Origin: Dongshaea marina
GTDB taxonomy: Bacteria; Pseudomonadota; Gammaproteobacteria; Enterobacterales; Aeromonadaceae
Length of the DNA: 64,000 bases
NCBI RefSeq assembly: GCF_003072645.1
Contig: NZ_CP028897.1
Coordinates: 881,658-945,657, forward strand
Reading direction: 5' to 3'
Shown here in pieces: positions 19,089-29,068 of the stretch. A program made the translations under genes and the position numbers. The notes beneath the pieces are model-generated. The model was not told the DNA's origin and made no database searches. It was given only the letters and a program-made list of their open reading frames with translations. Position 1 is the first letter of the stretch. The number at the start of each line of letters is the position of its first letter.

Positions 19089-19769
19089 ATGCCTGTCAAT
19101 ACTGTGCTGGGGTTGTTTGCTCGTTCTCCAATTAAACCCCTTGAAAAGCACATCAGTAAAGTTGAAGAGTGTTGTGAATTATTGATTCCATTTTTTGTCG
19201 CAGCTCAGGCAAAAAACTGGGAGCAGGCCGAGCAGCTACGCCTGCAAATTTCGGAGCTGGAAAAACAGGCGGATCACCTCAAGCGAGAGTTACGACTCAA
19301 GTTGCCCCGGGGCTTGTTTATGCCGGTGGAGCGGGGAGATATGCTGGAGCTGCTGACCCAGCAAGATAAGATCGCCAATAAGGCGAAGGATATTGCCGGA
19401 CGAGTCGTTGGCAGACACCTGCTGATCCCTGAAGTGATGGCGAGTCATTTCAGCCGTTATCTACGTCGTTGTCTGGATGCGACCGCCCAGGCCTGCCGGG
19501 TGATCAACGAGCTTGATAGCTTGTTGGAGACCGGATTTTTAGGTCGTGAAATGGAGCTGGTGACAGGTATGATCGATGAGTTGGATCGTATTGAGGATGA
19601 CACAGATCTTCTTCAGGCCCAGCTTTGCCAACAGCTTCATCAGATTGAAAGCGATCTAAATCCTATTGATGTCATGTTTCTGTATCGGATCCTGGAGTGG
19701 GTTGGCGATCTTGCTGATCAGGCGTTGCGCGTTGGTGTACGTCTTGAACTCATGATTGGACGCTCATAG
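19089..19769 (+). CDS. DUF47/TIGR00153 PhoU-like protein
   Basis: This 226-residue, all-helical cytoplasmic protein of the DUF47 family is related to PhoU. Motifs include the LGLFARSPIKPLEKHISKV start and EKQADHLKRELRLKL, with acidic clusters (IDELDRIEDDTDLLQ) typical of metal-binding PhoU-like bundles. It lies 18 bp upstream of a PiT phosphate transporter, the standard context in which such proteins are thought to regulate the transporter. The start at 19089 (ATG of MPVNTVLGLF) fits the family; a longer frame opens at 19008 without similarity. Confidence 0.85.
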   Translation: MPVNTVLGLFARSPIKPLEKHISKVEECCELLIPFFVAAQAKNWEQAEQLRLQISELEKQADHLKRELRLKLPRGLFMPVERGDMLELLTQQDKIANKAKDIAGRVVGRHLLIPEVMASHFSRYLRRCLDATAQACRVINELDSLLETGFLGREMELVTGMIDELDRIEDDTDLLQAQLCQQLHQIESDLNPIDVMFLYRILEWVGDLADQALRVGVRLELMIGRS

Positions 19770-19787
19770 CCTGTGGAGATTTTTTAA

Positions 19788-21050
19788 GTGGACATGTTAA
19801 TACATTACGGCCCGATCCTGGTTATTCTTGCGGCGGTTTTCGCCTTTATGATGTCTTGGGGATCGGCTCAAACGATGTTGCTAACGCGATGGGAACCGTT
19901 GTTGGAACCGGTTCTCTGACGATTAAACAGGCGATCTGGGTCGCGGTCATTTTGAACTGGCCGGGCCTACCTGGCCGGTGGACAGGTGAGTTCAACCATT
20001 CGACATGGGATCATAGATAACAGCTTCTTTGATCTGAATCCCGGGCTCCTGGTATTGGGGATGATCGCTACTTTGCTGGCGGCAGCGGTCTGGTTGATGA
20101 TCGCCTGTAATCTTGGCTGGCCGGTCTCCACAACCAACACCACGGTCGGTGCAATTGTTGGCTTTGCCCTGGTGGCTGCAGGCCCTCACGCCGTCGAGTG
20201 GCTCAAGCTGGGTGGCATCATAGGTAGCTGGGTCCTGACCCCAATGCTCTCGGCGTTGCTGGCCTATCTTCTGTTTATCAGCGTCCAGAAACTGATTTTT
20301 GATACCGACTCCCCTTTGGATAATGCCAAGCGCTATGTTCCCGTGTATGTGTTCCTCACATCACTGGTGGTGTGCCTGGTGACCTTTGAGAAGGGCCTGT
20401 TATCGATGGGGATCATCTTCACCGAAGGGCAGTCCTGGCTCTGGTCTCTGGTGATCTCGGTTGTGATCTCCGTGGGATGCGCGATCTATATCTCTCGCCA
20501 GAGATACAACTCGGCAGACGATGCCAAGATGCATTACACCAATGTGGAGCGGGTATTCGGGGTCCTGATGGTGATCACCGCCTGCTCGATGGGATTTGCC
20601 CATGGTGCCAACGATCTGGCGAATGCGATTGGACCAATCAGCGCGATCATGGATGCGATGGCCAAGGCGGGTCACGGGCCTCTGATGCAGGCAGGCTCCG
20701 GGTGGATCTTGCCTCTGAGTGGCATCGGGATCATCCTGGGACTTCTGACCTTTGGCCACAAGATCATGCGTACCGTGGGTGAGGGGATCACTCACCTGAC
20801 CCCGAGCCGTGGATTTGCCGCTCAGCTGGCAACTTCGGCAACCGTGATTATCGCCTCCGGGGCCGGATTGCCGGTTTCGGCAACTCAGGCGCTGGTGGCA
20901 TCGGTTCTGGGGGTTGGCCTGGCGCGGGGGATTGCGGCGATTAACCTTGGGGTGGTTCGTAATATCGCGGTCTGCTGGCTGGTGACCATTCCGGCCGGAG
21001 GCGTCCTGGCGATCGTCTTCTTTATGCTGCTAAAAGCGATTTTCATGTAA
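19788..21050 (+). CDS. PiT family inorganic phosphate transporter (frameshifted)
   Basis: This is a low-affinity phosphate/metal-phosphate symporter of the inner membrane. The GTG at 19788 follows GGAG by ten bases. Three single-base losses crowd the first 180 bp: 19858-19861 (GGGG), 19950-19953 (TTTT) and 19963-19965 (GGG). After repair the first PiT signature reads GSNDVANAMGT, and the second, internally repeated signature GANDLANAIGP lies near residue 218. Restored length is about 421 residues. The inverted duplication of GxNDxAN motifs is diagnostic. It is co-transcribed with the DUF47 gene and ends at a strong terminator. Confidence 0.88.
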
Positions 21051-21135
21051 GCAGTCCTGGGCCCCTCATTCCATGAGGCTTTGCCTCACTGCGAAGATAA
21101 GGCTCGGCATTACAATTGAAAGAATACTCTTCAGA

Positions 21136-21168
21136 GCTCGCCCCGATGATACCGGGGCGAGCTTTTTT
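21136..21168 (+). terminator. Rho-independent terminator of the DUF47-PiT operon
   Basis: A perfect 10-bp GC-rich stem (GCTCGCCCCG 21136-21145, CGGGGCGAGC 21153-21162) is followed by six Ts. It lies 86 bp after the transporter stop codon. Confidence 0.9.
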
Positions 21169-21250
21169 GTGGTTTGCAGCCTCAGTATCTGTGCCTTGCT
21201 TTAACCCGGGAAAAAGTAGTTTCTGGCTTTGTTAACTGACCTTCTGCAGC

Positions 21251-21348
21251 ATGGAATTGCCTACTGGCAATGAAACGGGAGGCAGGATGCCCATGGATCT
21301 GCATCGCCAAACTGGAGGAGATTATCCGGGATGATAATTGCAGCAGTA
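21251..21348. repeat. dispersed imperfect repeat, copy A
   Basis: About 100 bp here match the region 43430-43544 in order. The shared blocks are GAA(T/G)TTGC, GCAATG, AACG-GA-GCAGGATGC, and GAGATTTATC-like followed by GGGATGATAA and CAGTA. Both copies lie in non-coding DNA between genes. It does not resemble the inverted-repeat elements elsewhere in the window and no open frame is shared. Confidence 0.5.
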
Positions 21349-21379
21349 GAGAGCCAGGGGGTCATCGCTCCACTTAGCC

Positions 21380-22660
21380 TTACTCATGGATTTTCAGCAG
21401 TGGATTCGTCAGATTGGATATCTTGCGGGTCACCAGTGGCAGGGCAAGGGCCGTCAGTAGGATCAAAATCAAGGTTATCTTGAATAGCTGCTCAATCCAC
21501 AAGGGATTAGTGAGCATCAATCTTTCAGCTATCATGGGGCTAAAGCCACACAGGGCCGAGGCGACGCCAAAGGCGGTACAAAAGCCCGATGCGCGGATCC
21601 TGGTCGGAAAAAGCTTGGCAAATAGCGGCATGCAGCAGCCATTGAGCCAGCAGATACAGACCACAAATAGCACCAGGGCGATCACCTGTTTGCCCAGGTT
21701 GTCAGAGAGCAGCCACTCAAACTCCAGGTGATTGAGGGCAAGGCTAACTATGATGCCGATCAGTAGCATCCGGTACAGACCCAGGCGATCTCCAAGGTAG
21801 CCAAATAGTGGCAGCAGGGCACAGGCCAGCAGGATCCCAAGCATATTGAAGCGAAAGGTCTCGGCCTGAGTCATCAGGTGCAGCTGGCTGAGAAAGTCCA
21901 TGAAGAAAGTGAAGGTGATGTAAAAGCAGGTTCCGACCCCAAAGCACAGCAGTAGCATCACCAGCAAAGAGGCTTTGTAATGCCTGAGCAAAATATGCAG
22001 GGTGACCGGCAGCTTCAGGTGACAGCGAAAGCTCAGGGTCGTCGCAGTATTATCTTCGCCCTGTAGCAGCATAGCGTAGATAAGCAGGAAAAATCCGCCA
22101 ATCATGAAGGGGAGCCGCCAGCTTAGCTCCTGCCAGGGAGGTGGGGTGAAATGAGCGACCAGCAGGCTGATAGCCGCAGCCAACACGAAGCCGAGCTGTG
22201 CAGTGGCATTGGCGATACCTATATAAAAACCCTTGTGTGAGAGCTCGGGATCTTCGCTGAGGATCACCAGCAGGTTGCCGATCTGTCCTCCTGCTGAAAT
22301 TCCCTGCAATATTCTGAGGGCAAACAGGCAGATGGGGGCATAGATCCCCAGAAACTGATAGCCGGGCAGGGCTGCACAGGCCAGGGTGGTTAATCCCATC
22401 AAAAAGATCGACATATTCATCGCAAAGTAGCGACTGACCTTATCTCCAAGATAGCCAAACAGGAATCCCCCAAAGGGGCGAGCGACAAAGCCGCAGCCAA
22501 ACACACTCAGGGCAAGCAGCAGATCATAGTGCTGGTCGCCACTGGCAAAGAAAGTGCGCCCTATGGCGGGGGCAAAGTAAGCAAACAGGCAGAAGTCGTA
22601 CCACTCTAAAATGGTTCCGGAGGCGGTTTTGAACAGACGGGATATTTTTGAACTAACCAC
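21380..22660 (-). CDS. MHS-type MFS metabolite:proton symporter (ProP/KgtP-like)
   Basis: This intact 426-residue inner-membrane protein has about twelve hydrophobic segments. The N-terminal TASGTILEWYDFCLFAYFAP is the characteristic first-helix motif of the metabolite:H+ symporter subfamily (ProP, KgtP, ShiA, CitA). ARPFGGFLFGYLGDKVSR is the loop 2-3 signature and RILQGISAGGQIG the helix 4 motif. The substrate may be an organic acid or an osmolyte; the sequence does not decide. It is transcribed divergently from azoR across about 280 bp. Confidence 0.85.
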   Translation of the reverse strand: MVSSKISRLFKTASGTILEWYDFCLFAYFAPAIGRTFFASGDQHYDLLLALSVFGCGFVARPFGGFLFGYLGDKVSRYFAMNMSIFLMGLTTLACAALPGYQFLGIYAPICLFALRILQGISAGGQIGNLLVILSEDPELSHKGFYIGIANATAQLGFVLAAAISLLVAHFTPPPWQELSWRLPFMIGGFFLLIYAMLLQGEDNTATTLSFRCHLKLPVTLHILLRHYKASLLVMLLLCFGVGTCFYITFTFFMDFLSQLHLMTQAETFRFNMLGILLACALLPLFGYLGDRLGLYRMLLIGIIVSLALNHLEFEWLLSDNLGKQVIALVLFVVCICWLNGCCMPLFAKLFPTRIRASGFCTAFGVASALCGFSPMIAERLMLTNPLWIEQLFKITLILILLTALALPLVTRKISNLTNPLLKIHE

Positions 22661-22938
22661 TGAAAATATGATGACCCAGGTTTATCTACGACTAAACTTC
22701 GAGCCTGTAGCTGGCGGTGGCTTCAAAGCATGCCGGCTCGAGAAGCCTATCATCTATGAGTTTGAAGAGTTTGTCGAATAAAAGCAGAACATTATTTTTT
22801 TAAACAGGATTACTGCTTAAATATCATCCTATTAGGATGGGTCAATTTTTTTGATTTTTAGCATCAGGATATTGCGCTTTTTTACTCTAAGCTGGCTTTC
22901 TATAGTAGAGGCATAGCTATCGATATCCGGAGTGCATC

Positions 22939-23519
22939 ATGTCGAAAATACTCATGTTAAAAACCAGTATTCTGGGAGAGGGATCAAGTTCGAACCGGAT
23001 CCTTGAGGCTGTTGGAGAAGGGGATCATCAGATCACGGTGCGGGATCTGGCAACAGTGCCACTGCCAACCCTGGATGGCGAAATTGCATCCGGGCTCAGG
23101 GGGCCGAGTCTCTGTCAGAGCATCAGCTCAAATCTCTCAAGCTCTCTGATGAGCTGATCCGAGAGTTGTTTGATCACAATACCCTGATCATCGCAGCTCC
23201 CATGTATAACTTTATGATCCCAACTCAGCTCAAAAATTGGATCGATCTTATCGCCCGTGCAGGCATTACCTTTCGTTATACCCAGGAGGGGCCTGAGGGG
23301 ATGGTGACCGGTAAACGGGTCATCTTTGTGATCACCAGTGGGGGTGTGCATGCCAAGAGTACAAATGACCATATAGAGCCCTATCTGAGGACTGTGCTGG
23401 GCTTTTTAGGAATGACCGGGATTGAGGTCGTGCGTGCAGAGGGGCTGGCAATGGGAGAGCAGCGTGCCCTTGAAGCCATGAGTAGCGCCAAACAAGAGTT
23501 GTTAGCCTTGGTTGAATAA
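22939..23519 (+). CDS. azoR: FMN-dependent NADH-azoreductase (frameshifted)
   Basis: This flavodoxin-fold quinone/azo reductase uses NADH and FMN and protects against quinone stress in E. coli. It begins with the [19 protein letters not shown] flavin-phosphate loop. The conserved [16 protein letters not shown] segment and [15 protein letters not shown] follow. One G is missing from the run at 23099-23103; repair joins LRG to [19 protein letters not shown], giving about 193 residues against about 201 in E. coli. It converges on proS with a shared terminator. Confidence 0.9.
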
Positions 23520-23532
23520 CTTTCAGTCGATA

Positions 23533-23560
23533 AAAAAGCCAGTCATTCGGACTGGCTTTT
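23533..23560. terminator. bidirectional terminator between azoR and proS
   Basis: The 7-bp stem GCCAGTC/GACTGGC (23538-23544 and 23550-23556) has an ATTCG loop. It is flanked by an A run on the left and a T run on the right, so it can end transcription from both convergent genes. Confidence 0.85.
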
Positions 23561-23581
23561 ATTCGTTTACTGACAATCAGG

Positions 23582-25296
23582 TTAATCGAGCTTGTCTTGG
23601 ATCAGCTTGATGATCTCGTCTGCTGCAACTTCTTGCTTGGTGCCATCGCGACGAGACTTGTACTCGACAAGGCCCTTGTCCAGGCTACGTTCGCCGATCA
23701 CGATCGCATGGGGAACACCCATCAGCTCCATATCTGCGAACATCACACCCGGGCGCTCTTTACGATCATCAAACAGCACATCGATGCCCAGCTCTTTGAG
23801 CTCCTGGTAAAGTGAATTTGCCATCTCTTCTACCCGATGAGATTTGTGCATGTTCATCGGGATAATCGCCACCTTAAACGGAGCGATCGCATCCGGCCAG
23901 ACGATTCCGTGCTGGTCGTGATGCTGCTCGATAGCTGCGGCAACGATCCGCGAGACGCCGATACCATAGCAGCCCATCTGCAGGGTACGTGACTTGCCTG
24001 ATTCATCCAGAATGGTTGCATTCATCGCTTGTGAGTATTTGTCTCCCAGCTGGAAGATATGGCCGACCTCAATACCACGGGTGATCTCCAGGGTGCCTTT
24101 ACCATCCGGGCTTGGATCGCCCTCGACAACATTTCGCAGATCTGCGGTTTCAGGGAGGGCCGCATCCCGCTCCCAGTTGATCCCAAAGTAATGCTTGTCA
24201 TCAATATTGGCGCCGGCTGCGAAATCACTCATCACAGCAACGCTGCGATCGGCGATACAGGCGATGGGCAGCTTGACCGGGCCCAGGGAGCCGGTCCCGG
24301 CACCGATGACGGCGCGGATCTCTTCATCGGTTGCAAATTCAATCGGGCTGGCCACCTGAGGCAGCTTTTCAGCCTTGATCTCGTTGAGCTCGTGATCGCC
24401 CGTACCAGCAGTGCGATGAGGTTACCCTCAACCTCATCGGATGCTTTCACGATCAGGGTCTTGATGGTTTTTTCGATCGGTAGCTCAAACTGCTCGACCA
24501 GCTCACCGATAGTTTTTGCATCCGGGGTATCGACCAGGCGCAGCTCTTCACTGGCAGCTTGACGCTCGGTCGCAGGTGCCAGGGCTTCGGCCATCTCAAC
24601 ATTAGCCGCATAATCCGACTCGGTGCTGTGAGCGATGACATCTTCACCACTTTCGGCCAGAACCTGGAACTCGTGGGAGGTGCTGCCCCCGATAGAGCCG
24701 CTGTCAGCGATCACCGGACGGTAATCAAGTCCCAGCCGCTCAAAGATCCGGCAGTAGGCCTTATGCATGATCTGGTAGGTCTGCTCCATGCTCTCCTTAT
24801 CGCTGTGGAAGGAGTAAGCATCTTTCATGACAAACTCTCGTGAGCGCATGACACCAAAGCGGGGACGGACCTCGTCACGGAACTTGGTCTGGATCTGGAA
24901 AAGATTCAGTGGCAGCTGCTTGTAGCTTGCGATCTCTTTACGTACCAGCTCGGTGATCACCTCTTCGTGGGTCGGACCCAATACGAAAGGACGGGAGTGA
25001 CGATCATTCAGGCGTAGCAGCTCGGGACCATACTGCTCCCAGCGACCCGATTCTTCCCACAGATCTGAAGGCTGAACCATAGGCATCAGAACCTCAATGG
25101 CTCCGGCGCGCTCCATCTCTTCACGCACTACAGTTTCCACCTTCTTCAGGACGCGAACGCCCGTCGGGAGCCAGTTGTACAGACCAGAGGCGATTTTTCG
25201 GATCATCCCGGCACGAAGCATCAGCTGATGACTGACAACCTCTGCATCGTTGGGCGTTTCTTTGAGCGTAGATATCAGGTATTGGCTGGTACGCAT
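23582..25296 (-). CDS. proS: prolyl-tRNA synthetase (frameshifted)
   Basis: This class II aminoacyl-tRNA synthetase charges tRNA-Pro with proline and edits misactivated alanine. The product starts [13 protein letters not shown] (ATG 25296) and shows class II motif 2 ([15 protein letters not shown]-type), an inserted YbaK-like editing domain (about residues 230-390) and motif 3 ([18 protein letters not shown]). Restored length is about 571 residues, the same as in E. coli. One C is missing in CCC at 24399-24401, within the editing domain; repair gives LVRGDHELN. As this gene is essential, the frameshift is very unlikely to be real. Confidence 0.95.
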
Positions 25297-25612
25297 TTCA
25301 AAAACCTTGTGACAAAAGATAAGAGGCAAATTCTATCAAGAGCCGGGGCTTGGATAAACCAGTTGTTGGGCTCATCTTCAAGACTTTCGGCTCTGTGGCT
25401 CCATAGGTGTCTGCTATACGCCTGGTTGTATCAGTGATACTGCAACCCGGACTGCCCCAGGGTGGGAAGAATACAAGTAAAGGTGTATTGAGAATTCTGA
25501 CTTGTAAGTGACCTGGAAGTGGATACAGAGCAGTGCCTCGATGGTTTTATGAGCTCATCTTGTTCACATTATCAGCATGAAGAGTGAATAAGAAAAAAAA
25601 CCGATAAAATCG
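25297..25612. other. intergenic gap upstream of tRNA-Ser
   Basis: About 315 bp hold the presumed proS promoter on the minus strand and no recognisable gene. No convincing reading frame, RNA or repeat was seen. The end is A-rich, just before the tRNA promoter. Confidence 0.5.
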
Positions 25613-25641
25613 TTGACCTCAGGGACAAGATTCCCTAATAT
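25613..25641 (+). promoter_or_regulatory. sigma70 promoter of tRNA-Ser
   Basis: TTGACC (25613-25618) and TAATAT (25636-25641) are separated by 17 bp, with an A-rich stretch upstream and a GC-rich discriminator (CGCCCCGC) downstream, as is usual for stable RNA promoters. The tRNA begins about 40 bp after the -10 box. Confidence 0.75.
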
Positions 25642-25681
25642 TCGCCCCGCTTTCGCAGTTAAGCGTGAGCAACAATTTGTT

Positions 25682-25769
25682 GGTGAGGTGTCCGAGTGGC
25701 TGAAGGAGCACGCCTGGAAAGTGTGTATACGGCAACGTATCGAGGGTTCGAATCCCTCCCTCACCGCCA
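25682..25769 (+). tRNA. tRNA-Ser (GGA)
   Basis: This 88-nt gene includes an encoded CCA. It has the long variable arm of serine tRNAs, the anticodon GGA in a CCTGGAAA loop and GGTTCGAATCC in the T arm. The sequence is close to E. coli tRNA-Ser(GGA). It reads UCC and UCU codons. A dedicated promoter and terminator surround it, so it is a single-gene unit. Confidence 0.95.
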
Positions 25770-25780
25770 GCATTTATGAA

Positions 25781-25808
25781 GCCCCGCTCATTGAGAGCGG
25801 GGCTTTTT
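25781..25808 (+). terminator. terminator of tRNA-Ser
   Basis: A perfect 9-bp stem (GCCCCGCTC 25781-25789, GAGCGGGGC 25795-25803) with an ATTGA loop and five Ts lies 11 bp behind the tRNA. Confidence 0.9.
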
Positions 25809-26018
25809 CGTAGTTTCCCGTCCCGGTACGTGGTGTCATTCAGGCCCTATATCTCCGGGATTATCACTGGGATCAGATGCTCGTTTCATCTTAGCCGGAT
25901 TGCTGAAGCTGTCAGCTTAGCTGCTGTTAACCACAGGGCTCTTACCGGGTCATACCTGCAGATGATGATGCGAGCGCTCTGATCCCCTGAATTGACCGAC
26001 TAGTTTTTGGTGACCGAG

Positions 26019-26300
26019 ATGGCGAGAACCGCAGCCGCATTACATATTCTGGTGAAAACGAAAGATGAGTGCCTGGCTCTGAAACAGCAGCTGGATAAAG
26101 GGGCTAATTTTCAGCAATTGGCGAAGCGACACTCCCTGTGCCCTTCTAAAAAGCGTGGCGGTGATCTGGGAGAGTTTCGCAAGGGAGATATGGTGAAGCC
26201 TTTCGATGATGCCGTATTCAAGGGAGAGGAGCTGGTTGTTCTGGGCCCGGTCAAAACAAAATTTGGCTATCACCTGATTAAGGTTTTATACAAAAACTAA
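26019..26300 (+). CDS. ppiC: peptidyl-prolyl cis-trans isomerase C (parvulin)
   Basis: This small cytoplasmic parvulin of 93 residues is the same size as E. coli PpiC. It contains the rotamase core [11 protein letters not shown], the [13 protein letters not shown] segment and the [14 protein letters not shown] end, in which the two conserved histidines (LHIL and GYHLI) sit. The start at ATG 26019 is chosen because it gives the family N-terminus [15 protein letters not shown] and GTG codons just upstream have no better ribosome site. It stands alone. Confidence 0.92.
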   Translation: MARTAAALHILVKTKDECLALKQQLDKGANFQQLAKRHSLCPSKKRGGDLGEFRKGDMVKPFDDAVFKGEELVVLGPVKTKFGYHLIKVLYKN

Positions 26301-26586
26301 TATATTTATTCAGCGGTGGTTCAGCTTTTGCTGTTTTTAGTTAAGCTAGCCACTGCCATTAATCATTTTGATTAACAAAGCTAACCAATTAATTTAATTT
26401 GAGCTGAACAAAAAGAGAAATTTCCTCTTGTTCAGCTCTGGTCTGGATATCCTCTCTAAAATTACCCCTTGAACATTCGCAATAATTTGTCGTTAAAAAA
26501 TTAATATTTTGTGGAACTTTTGTTCTCAGGCAGACTCAAACTGTAGGCAAAGGTTTTTAACCTTTAAAAACCATAAGAGAGGATGT

Positions 26587-26787
26587 ATGACGGACCAAGA
26601 GATTATTGTAGAGAAAGGCTACTGGGTTCGCCGATTCCGTAAGGCGAAAACACTGAAAACCCTTAAGCTGATGGTCTCGCGATCAGTTGATCGATTCCAC
26701 CAGAAAACTCAGGTTATAGCAGCAATATATTTAGCTGAGTGCCAACGAGAGCGTGAGCTGGAAACCAATTTACTGCTGAATCATTAA
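26587..26787 (+). CDS. small basic protein, possible Hha/YmoA-like H-NS partner
   Basis: The 66-residue ORF has AGAGAGGA upstream of its ATG. The product is helical and charged. Its middle part, WVRRFRKAKTLKTLKLM, follows the Hha pattern (MRLRRCQTIDTLERV), and the C-terminal AAIYLAECQRERELETNLL resembles the Hha AVFYSAADHRLAELTMNKL segment in spacing. It lies 115 bp upstream of hns on the same strand. Hha-family proteins bind H-NS and adjust silencing of foreign DNA. The similarity is weak and by eye only, so the call is tentative; otherwise it is a hypothetical protein. Confidence 0.5.
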   Translation: MTDQEIIVEKGYWVRRFRKAKTLKTLKLMVSRSVDRFHQKTQVIAAIYLAECQRERELETNLLLNH

Positions 26788-26902
26788 GCCTTCGATTTAT
26801 TTTAATGATCCGGTTAAACACAGCCAATAAGCTATGTTAGACTAGCGACGCATCATTGATCGTGGTGCGTTAAATTGATTTTGATGCATTTAAGGAATAA
26901 CA

Positions 26903-27301
26903 ATGTCTGACTTTGTTAAGACTATTTCAAATATTCGTAGCCTGCGTGCTACTTGCCGTGAATTGACCATTGAGCAATTAGAAGATTACCTTGAGAAGCT
27001 GACTCTGGTTGTCGGTGAAATCAAGGAGCAGCATGAGTCTGAGCGTGAAGCCCGTGAAGAGTATCAGCGCAAATTAAATGACTATGTAGAGATGATGAAG
27101 GCCGATGGTATTGATCCATCCGCTTTGCTGGGTGAAACCAATCAAACTGCGGCTAAATCAAAGCGCGCGGCTCGTCCGGCTAAATACCGCTTCACCGATG
27201 AGAATGGCGTAGAGAAAACCTGGACGGGCCAGGGACGCAAGCCTCGCCCAATCCAGCAGGCTCTGGATAATGGCGCTTCCATGGATGATTTTCTGATTTA
27301 A
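26903..27301 (+). CDS. hns: nucleoid-associated protein H-NS
   Basis: This is a DNA-bridging silencer that binds AT-rich, often horizontally acquired DNA. The 132-residue protein has the helical oligomerisation domain (NIRSLRATCRELTIEQLEDYLEKL), a coiled-coil linker (EQHESEREAREEYQRKL) and the C-terminal DNA-binding domain with the minor-groove hook TWTGQGRKP. A good ribosome site (AAGGAA) precedes the ATG. A terminator follows immediately. Upstream lies a small Hha-like gene. The low-GC island with the FYVE-like protein in this window is a likely kind of target, which is inference. Confidence 0.95.
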   Translation: MSDFVKTISNIRSLRATCRELTIEQLEDYLEKLTLVVGEIKEQHESEREAREEYQRKLNDYVEMMKADGIDPSALLGETNQTAAKSKRAARPAKYRFTDENGVEKTWTGQGRKPRPIQQALDNGASMDDFLI

Positions 27302-27322
27302 TCCGGGAGCCCATGTAAAAAG

Positions 27323-27345
27323 GCCTCCGCTGTGGAGGCTTTTTT
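27323..27345 (+). terminator. Rho-independent terminator of hns
   Basis: The stem GCCTCC/GGAGGC (27323-27328 and 27334-27339) with a GCTGT loop is followed by six Ts and preceded by AAAAA, so it may also serve the convergent MazG-like gene. Confidence 0.85.
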
Positions 27346-27370
27346 ATTCCTGGATGAGATACGAACGAAT

Positions 27371-27736
27371 CTACTTTTTAAATTCAGTATATTTCGTCCG
27401 ATTGCCATAGGCCTGCTCAATCGGATAGTTTCGGGCATTCTTTTCCATCTTGGCTTCACTTGCTTTGATAAGATCGATATCCAGTACATCGGCAAGCCGG
27501 ATCAGATATAAAAAAAGATCGGCAAGCTCCTCCTCTAAGCGCTCTCCCTTAGCACTCTTTGGTAATTCAATTGACTCCTCAGGTGTAAGCCATTGAAACA
27601 ATTCGCACAGCTCTCCCATTTCACCGCTTAGTGCCATCACCAGGTTTTTGGGGTTATGAAATTGCTCCCAGTCGCGCTCTTTGGCGAATTGGCGTAGCTT
27701 ATCTCTGAGTTCAATGAGAGCACTCTGTTTCGACAT
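27371..27736 (-). CDS. MazG-like nucleotide pyrophosphohydrolase
   Basis: The 121-residue protein of the all-alpha NTP pyrophosphatase superfamily resembles RS21-C6/dCTPase-type enzymes that hydrolyse non-canonical or dCTP-like nucleotides to monophosphates. The metal-binding helices show GEMGELCELFQW (ExxE) and EELADLFLYLIRLAD (ExxxD), the diagnostic pair. The N-terminal RDFA-like KERDWEQFHNPKNL matches this subfamily. It converges with hns and is followed by an independent gene, rspA. No frameshift is present. Confidence 0.85.
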   Translation of the reverse strand: MSKQSALIELRDKLRQFAKERDWEQFHNPKNLVMALSGEMGELCELFQWLTPEESIELPKSAKGERLEEELADLFLYLIRLADVLDIDLIKASEAKMEKNARNYPIEQAYGNRTKYTEFKK

Positions 27737-27862
27737 GACCTTTTCCTAAGACAATAACCAGCTTCTATAACAGGTAATAAGGCTAATCTAGCAAATAGCT
27801 CTCTTTCACCCAAGCGACAAACTAGCTTTATGGGGTTGGCGTTGCCATCTTTTAAGTCTTGC

Positions 27863-29068
27863 TCACCAGCTCCACAGGGTTCCATCTTCCAACCGATTAA
27901 CCGGGAGACTGGCTGCCTGATAGGGGTACTCCCTGGCTAGCTCCTCATTAAAGTCGACACCATGGCCCGGCTTTTCACCCACAATAAAATCTCCCTTGTC
28001 GAATCGATAGTCGTGGGGGAACAGGGCCTCGGTCAGCTCATTGTGTGGCATGTGCTCCTGGATCCCAAAGTTCGGCACCCAGGTGTCAAAATGCAGGGCA
28101 CACCCCATGGTGACGGGGAGAGGTCGGTTGCACCATGAAACCCGGTACGAACCTGATATAGAGCTGCCAGATCGGCAATGCGCCTGAGGTGAGTGATGCC
28201 ACCACCATGAACCAGTGGTGTTCGGATATAGTCGATGAGCTGTTCTTCAAGAAGCTCTTTACAATCATAGATGCTGTTAAACACCTCACCGACAGCCAGG
28301 GGGTGGTGGTGTGTTGGCGGATCAGGCGAAAAGCTTGCTGATCTTCAGCCGGGACACAGTCCTCCAGCCAGAACAGGTGATAGGGCTCGAGCATCTTTCC
28401 CAGTCGCGCAGCTTCAATGGGGGTCAGGCGGTGATGAACATCATGGAGAAGTTCTATGCCATCCCCAAACTGCTCACGGACTCTGGCAAAGGCAGTTTCA
28501 ACATGATTCAGGTACTTGCTGCTATTCCAGCTGTGTTCTGCCGGTCGTCCCTTCATTGCGGGTTCATAGGCAACCCCCTGGGGAGTCACCCCATAGGTCT
28601 TACTGATCCCCGGAATACCGCACTGAATGCGAATCGCCCGGTATCCCTGCTCAATCCTCAGTGCAACCTCATCCACGAGCTCCTGTGCGGTTTCACCGTT
28701 GGCGTGGGTGTAGGTCATGATCCGATTGCGGCTTTTTCCTCCCAAAAGCTGGTATAAGGGCATATTGGCTAGCTTTGCCTTGATATCCCACAGTGCCATG
28801 TCAACGGCGGCGATGGCACTCATGGTGACCGGACCGCGTCGCCAATAACAGCCTTTATACAGGTATTGCCAGATATCCTCTATCTGCTGAGGATCCCTCC
28901 CTAGCAGGGAGGGATCACATACTCCTCAAGGTAGGTGACAACCGCTTTTTCACAGCCATTCAGGGTTGCATCTCCGATCCCATAGATGCCATCACTGGTC
29001 TCTATTTTGAGTGTGACAAAGTTTCTTCCCGGACAGCATAGATAAACTTTTGCACTCTTGATTTTCAA
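27863..29068 (-). CDS. rspA: RspA, mannonate dehydratase-type enolase superfamily protein (frameshifted)
   Basis: This protein of the mandelate racemase/enolase superfamily belongs to the D-mannonate/D-gluconate dehydratase group; E. coli RspA was linked to starvation sensing. The likely start is TTG 29068 with TGAGGT upstream, giving [21 protein letters not shown], which aligns with Rsp[39 protein letters not shown] and [11 protein letters not shown]-like [11 protein letters not shown] ends are conserved. Three single-base losses break it, at 28907-28909, 28299-28303 and 28115-28118 (G runs). Restored length is about 402 residues. The usual partner rspB is not next to it. Confidence 0.88.

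Noticed and set aside
25682-25769. tRNA-Ser as an integration site for a genomic island
   Set aside because: No integrase, direct repeat of the tRNA 3' end or phage gene was seen on either side; neighbours are ordinary chromosomal genes.
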